From contig CAWGPM010000016.1 in NCBI GenBank assembly GCA_963824415.1, positions 36,227 to 100,226 of the forward strand: a stretch of 64,000 bases of DNA, written 5' to 3'. Below the pieces are notes generated by a model. It searched no databases. It was given only the letters and a program-made list of their open reading frames with translations, and was not told where the DNA came from. The position numbers and the translations under genes were made by a program. How positions within the stretch are numbered: the stretch's first letter is position 1; the number at the start of each line of letters is the position of its first letter. Positions 50,778 to 59,386 of the stretch are shown in pieces. The stretch comes from JABDQA01 sp963824415. GTDB taxonomy: Bacteria > Desulfobacterota > Desulfobulbia > Desulfobulbales > Desulfocapsaceae.

Positions 50778-52271
50778 TTACCCTCCGGTAATGGTCTGGA
50801 CCGCAAGACGAGCCAGCCTCAGAAATGGCTGGGGATAAAAAAAGAGTACGATCGACAGGCCTGCAGTCATCAACGGGGGAAGCAGACACCATTTCGGTGC
50901 CTCATCCATTGGACCGTTGAAGATGGCTTCTTCCGGGCTGCAGAAAAAAGCGCGATAGACAACAGGCAGAAAGTAGGCTGCATTGAGCAGTGAACTGCCC
51001 AACAGGACCACCAGCATGGCGAACTGACCGGCCTCAACCGTTCCTATCACCAGGTGCCATTTACTGATAAAACCTCCGCAGGGTGGCAGGCCGATCACAC
51101 TCAAAGCGCCGATGAAAAAGGCGGACATGGTAAGCGGCATCCGTTTGCCTATCCCCGCCATCTGGCTGATATTTCTGGTGCCTGTGGCGACGAAGATGGC
51201 GCCGGCGCAAAAGAACAGGGTGATTTTGCCGAAGGCGTGCATGGCGATATGCAGCAAACCGCCCACCATGGAGCTTTTCGAGAGCAGGGCGATTCCCAGG
51301 ACAATATATGAGAGCTGGCCGATGGTGGAAAAGGCCAGCCTTCGTTTCAAGTCGTCCTGGGACAACGCGATCAAAGAAGACGCAAGTATGGTGAAAGCGG
51401 CGATGATGCAGACGATGGTCGACAACCCCAGAGTGGCCAGGAGCTCAGTCCCGAAAATGCCGGTTATCATCCTGGCAATACAGAATACGCCCACTTTTAC
51501 CACGGCTACCGCGTGCAGCAGGGCGCTTACCGGAGTCGGCGCCACCATAGCCGCCGGCAGCCAGGCATGAAAGGGCATGATCGCGGCCTTGGCGAACCCG
51601 AAGACGAGAAGAAGCAGAAGTATCAGCACTGCAAGCGGATCGAATTTTCCCGCCATTATACCCTGGGAAGCAAACTCCAGGGTTCCGGATTTTTGGGCGA
51701 TAAAAATCATCGCTGGCAGCACCATGCCAATGGATGTACCCAGAATATAAATGAGATACTTGCGGCCGGAGCTGCGGGCTTCTTTGTCCTGATGATGGGT
51801 AACCAGCGGATATGTGGCAAGAGAAAGCATTTCATAAAAGAGGTACAGCGTCAGCAGGTTGGCTGAAAACGCCACGCCGATGGTGGCGGACAGGGACAGG
51901 GCAAAAAAGCAGAAGTAACGCGTCTGGGAATGCTCCTGCAGCCCGCGCATATAGCCGATGGAATAAGCCGAGGTGATTATCCAGAGAAACGAGGATACCA
52001 GCGCAAACAGCATGCCCATCGCATCGACGCGCAAGCGGATGGCAAAGTCGGGCAATACCTCAGCAATGGTGTATTCCACCTGCACGCCTGTAAGCACCAG
52101 CGGCAGCATCGAGGCAACTATGGCAAACTTCAGACCGGCGGCTGTAAAGGTCCAGGCTTCGCGCATGTTTGGCGAACGGCCCGACAGGATGATGAACGGG
52201 ACGGCGAGAAGCGAAGCCAGAATGGCCATCAATGGTTTTATGGAAACAATCGTATCCATTGCCTGGGCCAT
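50778..52271 (-). CDS. MrpD/NuoN-like Na+/H+ antiporter subunit
   Basis: A 497-residue membrane subunit of the proton-conducting antiporter family with about fourteen helices. The NuoL/M/N signatures are present: LYLFYEMLSLATYPLV with Glu, KAAIMPFHAWLPAAMVAPTPVSALLHAVAVVK with the key Lys and His, and a late Lys in CGGFISKW. It transports cations or protons in a complex with the other Mrp subunits. It follows the previous D-like gene after a short gap. The frame is open; a second ATG four codons in is possible. Confidence 0.88.
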   Translation of the reverse strand: MAQAMDTIVSIKPLMAILASLLAVPFIILSGRSPNMREAWTFTAAGLKFAIVASMLPLVLTGVQVEYTIAEVLPDFAIRLRVDAMGMLFALVSSFLWIITSAYSIGYMRGLQEHSQTRYFCFFALSLSATIGVAFSANLLTLYLFYEMLSLATYPLVTHHQDKEARSSGRKYLIYILGTSIGMVLPAMIFIAQKSGTLEFASQGIMAGKFDPLAVLILLLLLVFGFAKAAIMPFHAWLPAAMVAPTPVSALLHAVAVVKVGVFCIARMITGIFGTELLATLGLSTIVCIIAAFTILASSLIALSQDDLKRRLAFSTIGQLSYIVLGIALLSKSSMVGGLLHIAMHAFGKITLFFCAGAIFVATGTRNISQMAGIGKRMPLTMSAFFIGALSVIGLPPCGGFISKWHLVIGTVEAGQFAMLVVLLGSSLLNAAYFLPVVYRAFFCSPEEAIFNGPMDEAPKWCLLPPLMTAGLSIVLFFYPQPFLRLARLAVQTITGG

Positions 52272-52358
52272 GAAATCTGTGCTCTTAATCCTGGGAATAC
52301 GGTCATAAACACCTCAAAACGACAATCATGGAGGTTTGCATAGAAGATTCGCGAGCTC

Positions 52359-53873
52359 CTAACCAATCACTGCCGGAATTGCAAACTGGATAACCCGTGC
52401 CACAATTTCTCCTGAATAGATTCCCAGTACAATGAGAAGCACTGCTGTTGCCACCAGAGGAACAAGCAGATCCAGCGGTGCTTCTGCTATTGAATCTGAA
52501 TGCTTGATGTGGTCAGTATGGTTATGCTGTTGATGGGCCCTGCCCGACGAGAACGGCTCAAAATAGCCGATCTCGAAAAGACGAAAAAACAAAACGGTGT
52601 TGACCAGGCTGCTGAAAATCAAAGCAGCAACAAACCCGTATTGCCCGGCAGCCATCCCGCCTGAAATCAGATACCATTTGCTGAAAAATCCGCAGGTGGG
52701 CGGGACGCCGATAAGCGATAGTCCCCCCACAACCATGGCCGCCATGGATACCGGCATTGTGCGAAACACACCTTTGAGACTTGAGAGCCGATCATCCTCT
52801 GTTTTATAGACGATTGCCCCGGCTGCCATAAAGACGCACAGGGTCATTGCGGCATCGTTTATTATGTGTAAAACGGCGCCGTTCATGCCGTCCCGGTTGC
52901 CCAGCCAGAAGCCGCCGACCATATAACCGACCTCCGCCACAACGATAAAGGCCAGCATCTTCTTCAGCCGCTTTTGGGCCAGTGCCATAATCGATCCCAT
53001 CACGATCGCCGCGATGGCAAGCCACAGGATCGGCAGGCGAACTGCCACGCTGTTGAGGGAAAAGTCGATGGAGAAGATCGTCAACATCACCCGAAACATC
53101 GCATAGATCATGACTTTGGTGGTGAGGGGGGCGACGAGGCTGCTCACCACAGAAGGAGAATAGGTGTAGGCATTGGGCAGCCAACCATGCAGCGGGAAAA
53201 GGGCCATTTTGACAAAAAGCCCGCTCAGACAGAGGATGAATGCCAGGATGACGACGTTTGACGGGAGAATGGAGGGAAGAATCTGGGAGATGTCCGCCAT
53301 ATTCAGCGTACCGGTCATCACGTAGAGGCAGCCAATGCCAAGCAGATACAGACTGGCGCCAATGGTCCCCATAAACAGATAGTTCAGGCCGGACAACGGC
53401 GCCCGTCTCCGGCCCAGACCTATCAGGGCATAGCCGGTCAGAGAAGCGATTTCCAGCAGAACATAAAGATTGAAGGCGTCCCCGGTAATGAGAATGCCGA
53501 GAAGCCCCGCGGTGAATAAAAGATAGAGCGCGTAGAAGGCCCCCACCTTATCCTGAAACTCTTTTTCCGCGAGGGTTCTGCTGCCTGCCAGATTGAGCAG
53601 GGAGACCAGAGACACCACAACAAGTATAAGACCATTAAGCTGATCCACCCGGTAAACGATGCCAAATGGCGGGGCCCAGCCGCCCAACCGGTATTCAACG
53701 ATCCCGTCCGATAAAATCTGCAGCAGCAGGCCGATGGAAGCTGTCAGAGAAATTACCCCGGCAATGATGGAGATCGGAAAACAGAGCCTTTTGTCAAACC
53801 ACCACAGCGCAGTTATGAAAAGGGCCGCAAGAAGAGGGACCGTGACAATGATTATAGGAAATTGCTCTTGCAT
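52359..53873 (-). CDS. MrpD-like Na+/H+ antiporter subunit
   Basis: A 504-residue subunit of the NuoN/MrpD family with about fourteen helices. It has YVLLEIASLTGYAL, KMALFPLHGWLPNAYTYSPSVVS, AAMTLCVFMAAGAI and CGFFSKWYLISGG, with the conserved Glu and Lys residues of the proton path. It is the first of three D-like subunits in this operon. In canonical Mrp systems one D and one large A subunit occur; here the A subunit's parts are separate genes, so one of the D-like proteins may fill its N-terminal role. Confidence 0.9.
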   Translation of the reverse strand: MQEQFPIIIVTVPLLAALFITALWWFDKRLCFPISIIAGVISLTASIGLLLQILSDGIVEYRLGGWAPPFGIVYRVDQLNGLILVVVSLVSLLNLAGSRTLAEKEFQDKVGAFYALYLLFTAGLLGILITGDAFNLYVLLEIASLTGYALIGLGRRRAPLSGLNYLFMGTIGASLYLLGIGCLYVMTGTLNMADISQILPSILPSNVVILAFILCLSGLFVKMALFPLHGWLPNAYTYSPSVVSSLVAPLTTKVMIYAMFRVMLTIFSIDFSLNSVAVRLPILWLAIAAIVMGSIMALAQKRLKKMLAFIVVAEVGYMVGGFWLGNRDGMNGAVLHIINDAAMTLCVFMAAGAIVYKTEDDRLSSLKGVFRTMPVSMAAMVVGGLSLIGVPPTCGFFSKWYLISGGMAAGQYGFVAALIFSSLVNTVLFFRLFEIGYFEPFSSGRAHQQHNHTDHIKHSDSIAEAPLDLLVPLVATAVLLIVLGIYSGEIVARVIQFAIPAVIG

Positions 53874-53958
53874 ATCCTCTCTGGGCAGGTATCCCCGGCT
53901 TCATCATACGAACTCGGTCACGCTTAAAACGAACCCGGGTCGGTAATCAGACCTGAGC

Positions 53959-54363
53959 CTAAACAGGTTCTGATTCCATTATCTTTTCCCTGATTTCGTC
54001 TTCCTCCAACGTTCCGTATCGAGCGTATATTTTCATAGCCAGAGCCAACGCGACGCCAAGGGTTGCGACCGAAACCACGATGGCCGTGAGCATCAGCACA
54101 TGGGGGAGGGGATTAATATATTCAGCGGCATGCACTGCATGGGATGATTCACCATGACCGTGCGCGATGATCGGTATTGTTGCTCCTCTCTTTGAGCCAA
54201 TGGAGACATAAAATAAGATGATCGCCGTCTGAAAAATGTTCATGCCGATGATCTTCTTGACCAGATTCCTCTTGGTAATCATGGCATAGAGCCCTATTAC
54301 AAGCAGAGCAATGACCGCCCAGTAGTTATATTTTGCTATAATCAGGCTGCCGAGTGCTTCCAT
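53959..54363 (-). CDS. mnhC: MnhC/NuoK-like antiporter subunit
   Basis: A 134-residue protein with three helices, corresponding to MrpC and complex I NuoK. The conserved glycine/asparagine-rich region IIGMNIFQTAIILFYVSIGSKR is present; a histidine-rich loop (HGHGESSHAVHAAEY) and PLPHVLMLTAIVVSVATLGVALALA complete the third helix. It is adjacent to the B-type subunit upstream (one-base gap). Family members form the narrow part of the ion pathway next to MrpD. Confidence 0.92.
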   Translation of the reverse strand: MEALGSLIIAKYNYWAVIALLVIGLYAMITKRNLVKKIIGMNIFQTAIILFYVSIGSKRGATIPIIAHGHGESSHAVHAAEYINPLPHVLMLTAIVVSVATLGVALALAMKIYARYGTLEEDEIREKIMESEPV

Positions 54364-54364
54364 G

Positions 54365-55195
54365 CTATAAACCCTCGTCCTGTTTTCCGGCTGAAGAAAG
54401 ATTGTAATAAATCCAAACCATCACCGCCGTTACGGCAATTCCGACGCCAATTTCGACGATCAGGATGCCATGAGATCTTGCGGTCACCGGGTTGACGCCC
54501 ATCAGTGATGCCAAAGCACTGTAATTGAGAAAGCCTGCCCCCATAACCATGCAGAGAATCCCGGTTCCTGCATAGATGAGGACTCCCAGTGAACTGAGCA
54601 GCCCGCTTGTCCTTTCACTCATTCGCTTGAGCGTTCTCCTCAGGTTATTGGAGATGGCAAAGAGAATGATTGCCGCACCGAAAATAACGCCCCCCTGAAA
54701 ACCTCCGCCGGGACTATGGTGTCCGTGAGCAATAACATAGAGTGCGAAGAGCTGAATAAATGGCACAACCAGGCGGCAGGTCATGCTGATGATTACATCA
54801 TAGGGAACCCATACGCTGTCGATCCTCTCAAACTCCTGCGTATCCTCGGGAAGGCGTCCGCCTTTTTCAATCCGAAAGGTAATCCCGGTGGCCAGGTGAC
54901 GGTAGAACCGGGCGTGCGGCGCCTGGTGTTCGGAAATCCGCAATAGAAAAAAACAGGCCAGACCGGCAGAGAAAATAACTGCGGTTTCAAACAGGGTGTC
55001 ATATCCTCGATAATCTGCCAGGATTGCGGTGACGATGTTGGGCACCGAGGTATCTTCCATAGTGTGTTCGATATAATAGGGAGATACGTGCTGGCTGGCG
55101 GGAGATGTAACCTCTCCCAGGTCGGGAAAATCGAAGGAAATGTAGAATAGAATTGCTCCAAAACAAAACGCTGCAGCAAGCCCCAGTGGTTTCAA
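54365..55195 (-). CDS. MnhB subunit fused to an MrpA C-terminal (MbhE-like) segment
   Basis: A 276-residue protein. The first 90 residues have two helices and the NIVTAILADYRGYDTLFE signature of the MrpA C-terminal/MbhE region; the rest is an MnhB domain with LVVPFIQLFALYVIAHGHHSPGGGFQGG. Thus part of the large MrpA subunit has been joined to MrpB, while the other part (DUF4040) is separate in the previous gene. The stop of that gene and this start overlap by four bases. This is the split layout seen in MBH-like and archaeal-type Mrp operons. Confidence 0.88.
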   Translation of the reverse strand: MKPLGLAAAFCFGAILFYISFDFPDLGEVTSPASQHVSPYYIEHTMEDTSVPNIVTAILADYRGYDTLFETAVIFSAGLACFFLLRISEHQAPHARFYRHLATGITFRIEKGGRLPEDTQEFERIDSVWVPYDVIISMTCRLVVPFIQLFALYVIAHGHHSPGGGFQGGVIFGAAIILFAISNNLRRTLKRMSERTSGLLSSLGVLIYAGTGILCMVMGAGFLNYSALASLMGVNPVTARSHGILIVEIGVGIAVTAVMVWIYYNLSSAGKQDEGL

Positions 55196-55437
55196 TCTTT
55201 TGTCCTCCGAGTTGTCCGAAAAACCGCTGCTACAAAAAACACCGTACTCACTCCCGCGCCGACCGAGGCCTCGGTAAAGGCAACATCAACAGCTCCCATC
55301 ACGGACCAGAGCAGGCACATCATAAAGCTGTAGGCTCCGAACATAATTGCAGCGCCTAACAGGTCTTTGATGGAGATGGCAGCGATACCGCAAACGATAA
55401 CAATCGTCAGAATGATAATATCCAGCTGCCAGATCAT
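55192..55437 (-). CDS. DUF4040 (MbhD-like) antiporter subunit
   Basis: An 81-residue three-helix protein corresponding to the MrpA internal MbhD segment: GAAIMFGAYSFMMCLLW and VDVAFTEASVGAGVSTVFFV, which includes the conserved Glu of the proton path. I chose the ATG at 55437 because it overlaps the mnhG stop as ATGA and has AAGGA upstream; the longer frame reads through mnhG. The stop overlaps the next start by four bases. All these overlaps show one tightly coupled operon. Confidence 0.9.
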   Translation of the reverse strand: MIWQLDIIILTIVIVCGIAAISIKDLLGAAIMFGAYSFMMCLLWSVMGAVDVAFTEASVGAGVSTVFFVAAVFRTTRRTKD

Positions 55438-55763
55438 CTGGTTTCCTTTTCCTTTGATGCTGTCCATGGGCTGAGGCCCGCTCGAACCCCGGCGTCGAGG
55501 ATCGCATGCGTGGCGGTAGGGCTCGTGATGAAAACAAACACGACGATCAGCATGATTTTTAAAGCGGTGAGTATGGCGGGCAGAGAAAAGTCCTGAGCCG
55601 TATAGAGCGCCATACCGGCCATGGTCATGAGAAGTCCCATGCTGTCAAGCTTGCCGGCGGGGTGCAGCCTGGAAAAAAAATCAGGAAACCGCAGGATGCC
55701 GATAGAGCCGCCGGTGAAGAAGAAAAGCCCCAGTACAATAAAAACAACGGCCGTTATTGTCAT
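55434..55763 (-). CDS. mnhG: MnhG subunit of the Na+/H+ antiporter
   Basis: A 109-residue protein with three helices. It has the MnhG signatures FFTGGSIGILRFPDFFSRLHPAGK and KIMLIVVFVFITSPTATHAI. It lies between mnhF and the DUF4040 gene, in the expected E-F-G order, with a 42-base gap after mnhF. MrpG is needed for assembly and activity of the antiporter but has no known catalytic role. The frame is complete. Confidence 0.93.
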   Translation of the reverse strand: MTITAVVFIVLGLFFFTGGSIGILRFPDFFSRLHPAGKLDSMGLLMTMAGMALYTAQDFSLPAILTALKIMLIVVFVFITSPTATHAILDAGVRAGLSPWTASKEKETR

Positions 55764-55805
55764 TTCCTCAAGCCCGGCAAAGATTCTGTCAAGTATTTAT
55801 TATAT

Positions 55806-56087
55806 CTAGTGATTTTCATCATATAACCCTTTTCTTTTCTGGAAAAAGCGAGAAGCTGCAAGAACTGCGATAAAATTCAAACAGGCATAGGCCAGGGCTA
55901 TGTCGACAAACATCTCTACCCGCTGATAAATGATGCCGATCATGATCAGAAGAGCTGTCGTCTTGCTGCCAATAGCATTGACCCCGATCATGCGGTCCAG
56001 AACGGTAGGGCCGAAAACCGCCCGATAGAGCGACAGCAGCATGATCAAGCACAGATATATGGCTGCGTATAAGAAGAATGTTTCCAT
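55806..56087 (-). CDS. mnhF: MnhF subunit of the Na+/H+ antiporter
   Basis: A 93-residue protein with three helices and the MnhF signature YRAVFGPTVLDRMIGVNAIGSKT. The conserved Asp in VLDR and the later DIALAYACLNF region are present. Its ATG overlaps the last base of the mnhE stop (TAATG). MrpF has been linked to Na+ and bile-salt efflux in Bacillus; here it is one of the peripheral membrane subunits of the complex. Confidence 0.93.
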   Translation of the reverse strand: METFFLYAAIYLCLIMLLSLYRAVFGPTVLDRMIGVNAIGSKTTALLIMIGIIYQRVEMFVDIALAYACLNFIAVLAASRFFQKRKGLYDENH

Positions 56088-56653
56088 TATTCTCCCATAA
56101 ACCGGGCGACACGCTCTTCCATGTCACCCGGCAGCGACTTGCCGGACTTCTCATCGATTACGTGCACCGCATATTCACCGGTTATTGAAACAAATACCGT
56201 TATCGTGCCGGGAGTAAGCGTGATAGAGTTGGCAAATATAAAAAGGGACATGGGCCTCTTTAATCTGCTCCTGAAGCGGATAATTCTGGGATCGATCAGC
56301 TCGATCATGCGAGGGTGAAATACCAGGTACATGACGTGCAGATTGGCTAACAAGACCTGGTAGAGGAGCCAGGGTACATAGAGAATAAATCCGAGCCACT
56401 GACCAGGCAGTTTCTCAAGTCCCCGTCTCGAGATAAGGATCGTGCCGGACAGAGAAGCCACGATTGAGCAGGCGATCACCCCCAAACCGAGATGAAAGAA
56501 ATCAAAGCGTCCCGACAGGACTATCCAGGTGGCGAAACAGATCAAAAAAGTAATGACTAGAGAGACAACCTTTTTTGTTTTGCGAACCAAGGCGGGAGAG
56601 CGCCTATATTTGACATTGGAATAATCAACGGATGACAGGTTATCATTGCTCAC
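56087..56653 (-). CDS. mnhE: MnhE subunit of the Na+/H+ antiporter, first gene of the operon
   Basis: A 188-residue protein. A 25-residue charged N-terminus precedes two to three helices and a soluble C-terminal domain with NSITLTPGTITVFV, the MnhE signature, followed by VHVIDEKSGKSLPG. It opens an operon of nine or more genes: E, F, G, DUF4040, B, C, D, D, two small proteins and a third D. Such complexes exchange Na+ (or K+) for protons and keep internal pH. Together with TrkAH, Kef, SulP and ZntB the window is strongly devoted to ion balance. Confidence 0.92.
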   Translation of the reverse strand: MSNDNLSSVDYSNVKYRRSPALVRKTKKVVSLVITFLICFATWIVLSGRFDFFHLGLGVIACSIVASLSGTILISRRGLEKLPGQWLGFILYVPWLLYQVLLANLHVMYLVFHPRMIELIDPRIIRFRSRLKRPMSLFIFANSITLTPGTITVFVSITGEYAVHVIDEKSGKSLPGDMEERVARFMGE

Positions 56654-56974
56654 GCTCTACGGCCTCCAGTTTGGGAGTCTTTCTGACCGCTTTTTTTGTC
56701 CGCTGCTAGCAGACCAGCATGTAGACTTGAAATTCAAGACGTATAAATAACGCTGAATTAATAATTCAATATAATATATACTATGTAGTAATTGCCAGTG
56801 CTATGTCTTTATCATCTATATTCGAGGTCGCTAGACATCCTAAACCTGTTCGCCAAGAAGGAACGCTTGCTATGGAGGTATTGCTATGCTAGGCTTGACT
56901 TGACGGAAGAGGTTTTGCTGGCGGGATAACGAGGAACGGTAATACGTCTGCCATGTTCATAATGGAGGTATATC
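56654..56974. promoter_or_regulatory. divergent intergenic region between mnhE and the kinase-like gene
   Basis: About 320 bases, AT-rich in the middle, with the palindrome TTGAAATTCAA near 56,727 and GAATTAATAATTC near 56,755, and a TATAAT-like run at about 56,770. These look like a promoter region for mnhE and possibly for the gene at 56975. No sigma54 element of good quality is seen here, and no TTGCA-N3-TGCAA site. Confidence 0.4.
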
Positions 56975-57160
56975 ATGTCGGTAATAACAATTGCCAGACA
57001 GTTCGGCGCCGGCGGAAAGACATTGGGATCGGAGGTTGCTCAAAAGCTCGGCTACACTTTGATTGACGAACAGATCGTTGAAATGGTTGCTCTCGAGGCA
57101 GATGTCTCTCCCGAATGGGTGGATTCCATCGCGCAGCAGGCGGGCACTGAGGGAATAGTG
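56975..57160 (+). pseudogene. cytidylate-kinase-like protein, N-terminal fragment cut by the junction
   Basis: The first 60 residues of a P-loop kinase of the cytidylate-kinase-like family: SVITIARQFGAGGKTLGSEVAQKLGYTLIDEQI with the nucleotide loop GAGGKT. A ribosome site GGAGG precedes the ATG. At about 57,150 the sequence stops matching the family and turns into high-GC DNA encoding an ABC ATPase in other frames. The rest of the kinase is missing. Confidence 0.75.
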
Positions 57161-57170
57161 GCACGGCTTC
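57145..57170. other. probable chimeric junction
   Basis: Left of this point codon use, base composition and intact frames match the first 57 kb; right of it GC rises sharply and every gene is frame-broken. The switch is in the middle of a coding sequence with no repeat, integrase or attachment site. Confidence 0.7.
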
Positions 57171-57981
57171 GCGTACGCCGAGGACGGGGAGGCGGTCCTT
57201 CGCGGGGTCTCTCTGGAGGACCGGCCGGGCACGGTGACCGCCCTGGTGGCCCTCGGGAGCGGGCAAGTCGACCATGATCGGCCTGGTCTGCGCCTTCCAC
57301 GCCCAGTCGGGTCGTGGTCCTGATCAACGGGGTGGAGCCTCTCGACCGTGCGCCTGGACTCGTACCGACGTCACCTCGGGGTGGTGCTCCAGGAGACCTT
57401 TCTCTTCGACGGAACCATCCGCGAGAACGTGGCCCTCGCCCGTCCCCCAGGCGCCGCAGGCGGACGTGGAGGAGGCCTGTCGTCTGGCCCACGTGAGCAG
57501 GACTTCGCCACGGGCTTCCCCGACGGCTACGACACCGTGGTGGGCGAGCGGGAGTGCGGCTGTAGGGCGGGCAGCGCCAGCGGGTGGCCATCGCCCGGGC
57601 GATCCTCGCCGAGACCGCGCATCCTGATCCTCGACGAGGCCACGTCCAGCCTGAGCTCCGAGTCCGAGGCGCTGATCCGGAGGGGCTGGCCTGGCTCATG
57701 AAGGGCCGCACCACCTTCGTGATCGCGCACCGCCTCTGCGCGATCCGCAAGGCGAGCCAGATCCTGGTGGTGGAGAAGGGTGAGATCGTCGAGCGGGGCG
57801 CCCACGAGCAGCTCCTGAGGCGGGCCGCTACCACGCCATGTACACCCGTCACGCGGCTGGTCACCAACCTGTTCCTCGCCCCGCAGGGGGAGGAGGAGGC
57901 GGTACGTACCCGGAACCGGGTGGACGAGGACGAGCCGCCGAGGAGAAGGCGAAGGACGTCCTGGGGATGCTCAGGGAATGA
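57168..57981 (+). pseudogene. ABC exporter ATP-binding domain, frame-broken, N-terminus missing
   Basis: Reassembled over several frames it reads as a type I exporter nucleotide-binding domain: VLRGVSLE, P-loop GSGKSTMIGLV, Q-loop VVLQETFLFDGTIRENVALARP, signature region (RLSGGQRQRVAIARAIL, only in part because of a break near 57,560), Walker B ILILDEATSSL and the switch His in TTFVIAHRL. The C-terminus ends KAKDVLGMLRE at 57,981, overlapping the next ATG as ATGA. At least four frame changes are needed. The membrane half would be upstream, beyond the junction. Confidence 0.75.
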
Positions 57982-59046
57982 GCGAGTCGCCCTTCCAGGA
58001 CGTCCTGGTCCTCGCCCCTCTCACCGTGGGCGGCAACCTCCCGTTCCGGCGGCTGTGCACGGAGTTCGGCGCCGAGGTCACCGTGGGGGAGATGGCGGTG
58101 GCGCGGAGAGCATCCTCTCCGGCAGCCCAGCGAGTCGCCCTCCTCCGAAGCCACCCCGACGAGAGGTTCTTCGGGGTGCAGCTGGCGGACCGGAACCCGG
58201 AGACCCTGGCCGAGGCCACCCGGCTGGCCGCGGACCGGGGCGCCCGTCGACCTCAACTGCGGCTGTCCCATCCACGAGATCACCCGGCGGGACCTGGGGT
58301 CCAGCCTCCTGCGCAAGCCCGCGAAGCTGGGTCGCCTGGTGGAGGCGATGAAGAAGGCGGTGTCCCGTGCCCGGTCACGGTGAAGCTGCGCAGTGGCTGG
58401 AAGGAGGGCAGGGAGAACGTCTCCGAGGTGGCCCGGGTCTGCGAGGAGAGCGGTGCCGACGCGATCACGCTGCACGGGCGCACGCGCGAGCAGCGCTACA
58501 ACCGCGCCGCCGACTGGGACATGATCGGGCGGGTGACGGCGGAGCGGGCGATCCCGGTCGTCGGCAACGGCGACATCCTGACGTGGTACGAGGCGCGCGA
58601 GCGGGGGGCCCGTCGGGGGTGCGCTCGCTCATGCTCGGCCGCGGCGCGCTCATCAAGCCGTGGATCTTTCGCGAGCTGAGGACGCAGCAGCTCGCAGCCC
58701 ACCGGCGGACGAGCGCGTCGGCGTCCTGGGCGGTTCGTGGCGCTTCTCCGCGACCACTTCCGCGTCGACGAGCGCCATAAGCGCGCGATGCTATTCCTGC
58801 CGTGGCACATGGGCTTCTTCTGCCGCTATCGGCCGCTCCCGGAGACGCGGTCGCCGAGCGTCCCGGCGCACCCGCTGCTGCAGTCCCGTCTCGACGCAGG
58901 TCCCTTCGCCTCGCCCCTGGAGCACCTCCTGACGGACGCCCGCGCCCGAGGTCCACCGCGAGCTCGCGACCCTGCTCCTGGCAGCGACGGATCGGCAGGA
59001 GGCGCACTGGAAGGCGCGAAACGGCTCACCGACGCCACCCGGGTGA
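57978..59046 (+). pseudogene. tRNA-dihydrouridine synthase (Dus3-like), frame-broken
   Basis: Reads, over several frames, as a flavin-dependent tRNA-dihydrouridine synthase: start SPFQDVLVLAPLTVGGNLPFRRLC, then VDLNCGCPIHEI (catalytic Cys), VTVKLRSGWKEG, ITLHGRTREQRYNRAADW and IPVVGNGDILTWYEA, and LMLGRGALIKPWIF for FMN binding. A C-terminal extension with HKRAMLFLPWHMGFFCRYRPLPE follows. Breaks occur near 58,245, 58,360 and 58,610-58,740. The RSGWKEG and WYEA features resemble the eukaryotic-type Dus3 group found in some bacteria. Confidence 0.78.
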
Positions 59047-59115
59047 GCCGGCGGCTGCCGGAGCTCTCGATGAAGGACGTCGCCGGCTAGCCCGCGCCCA
59101 CGCGGACGTCGGGGT

Positions 59116-59223
59116 CCGGTCGTGTTGCGTTGCGTCGCGCGCACCCCTGGACTCCGCGATGGGATGAAGGACATGGTGCCGGTCGCGTTGCGTTGCGTCG
59201 CGCGCACCTTGGTCTCCGCGATG
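59116..59223 (+). repeat. two-copy direct repeat of about 46 bp
   Basis: CCGGTCGYGTTGCGTTGCGT followed by CGCGCGCACC and CTCCGCGATG occurs at 59116-59161 and again at 59179-59223, in the gap between the Dus and cystathionine beta-synthase genes. Each unit also contains tandem GTTGC steps. Nothing else is visible in 59047-59386. Confidence 0.65.
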
Positions 59224-59386
59224 CAATGCAACGTGACCTGACCCCTTTCGTTGTTCCTCGCCACGCAGCCTCGCCACCGCCCCGACCCCAGGGCCGATCA
59301 CACGGAGCCGACCAACGGTTGAACCCGGCCGGTCCGCCGGTGGGCTCGTCCCCACCAAACCCCGGAACCCAAGGAGAGTACCGCCC

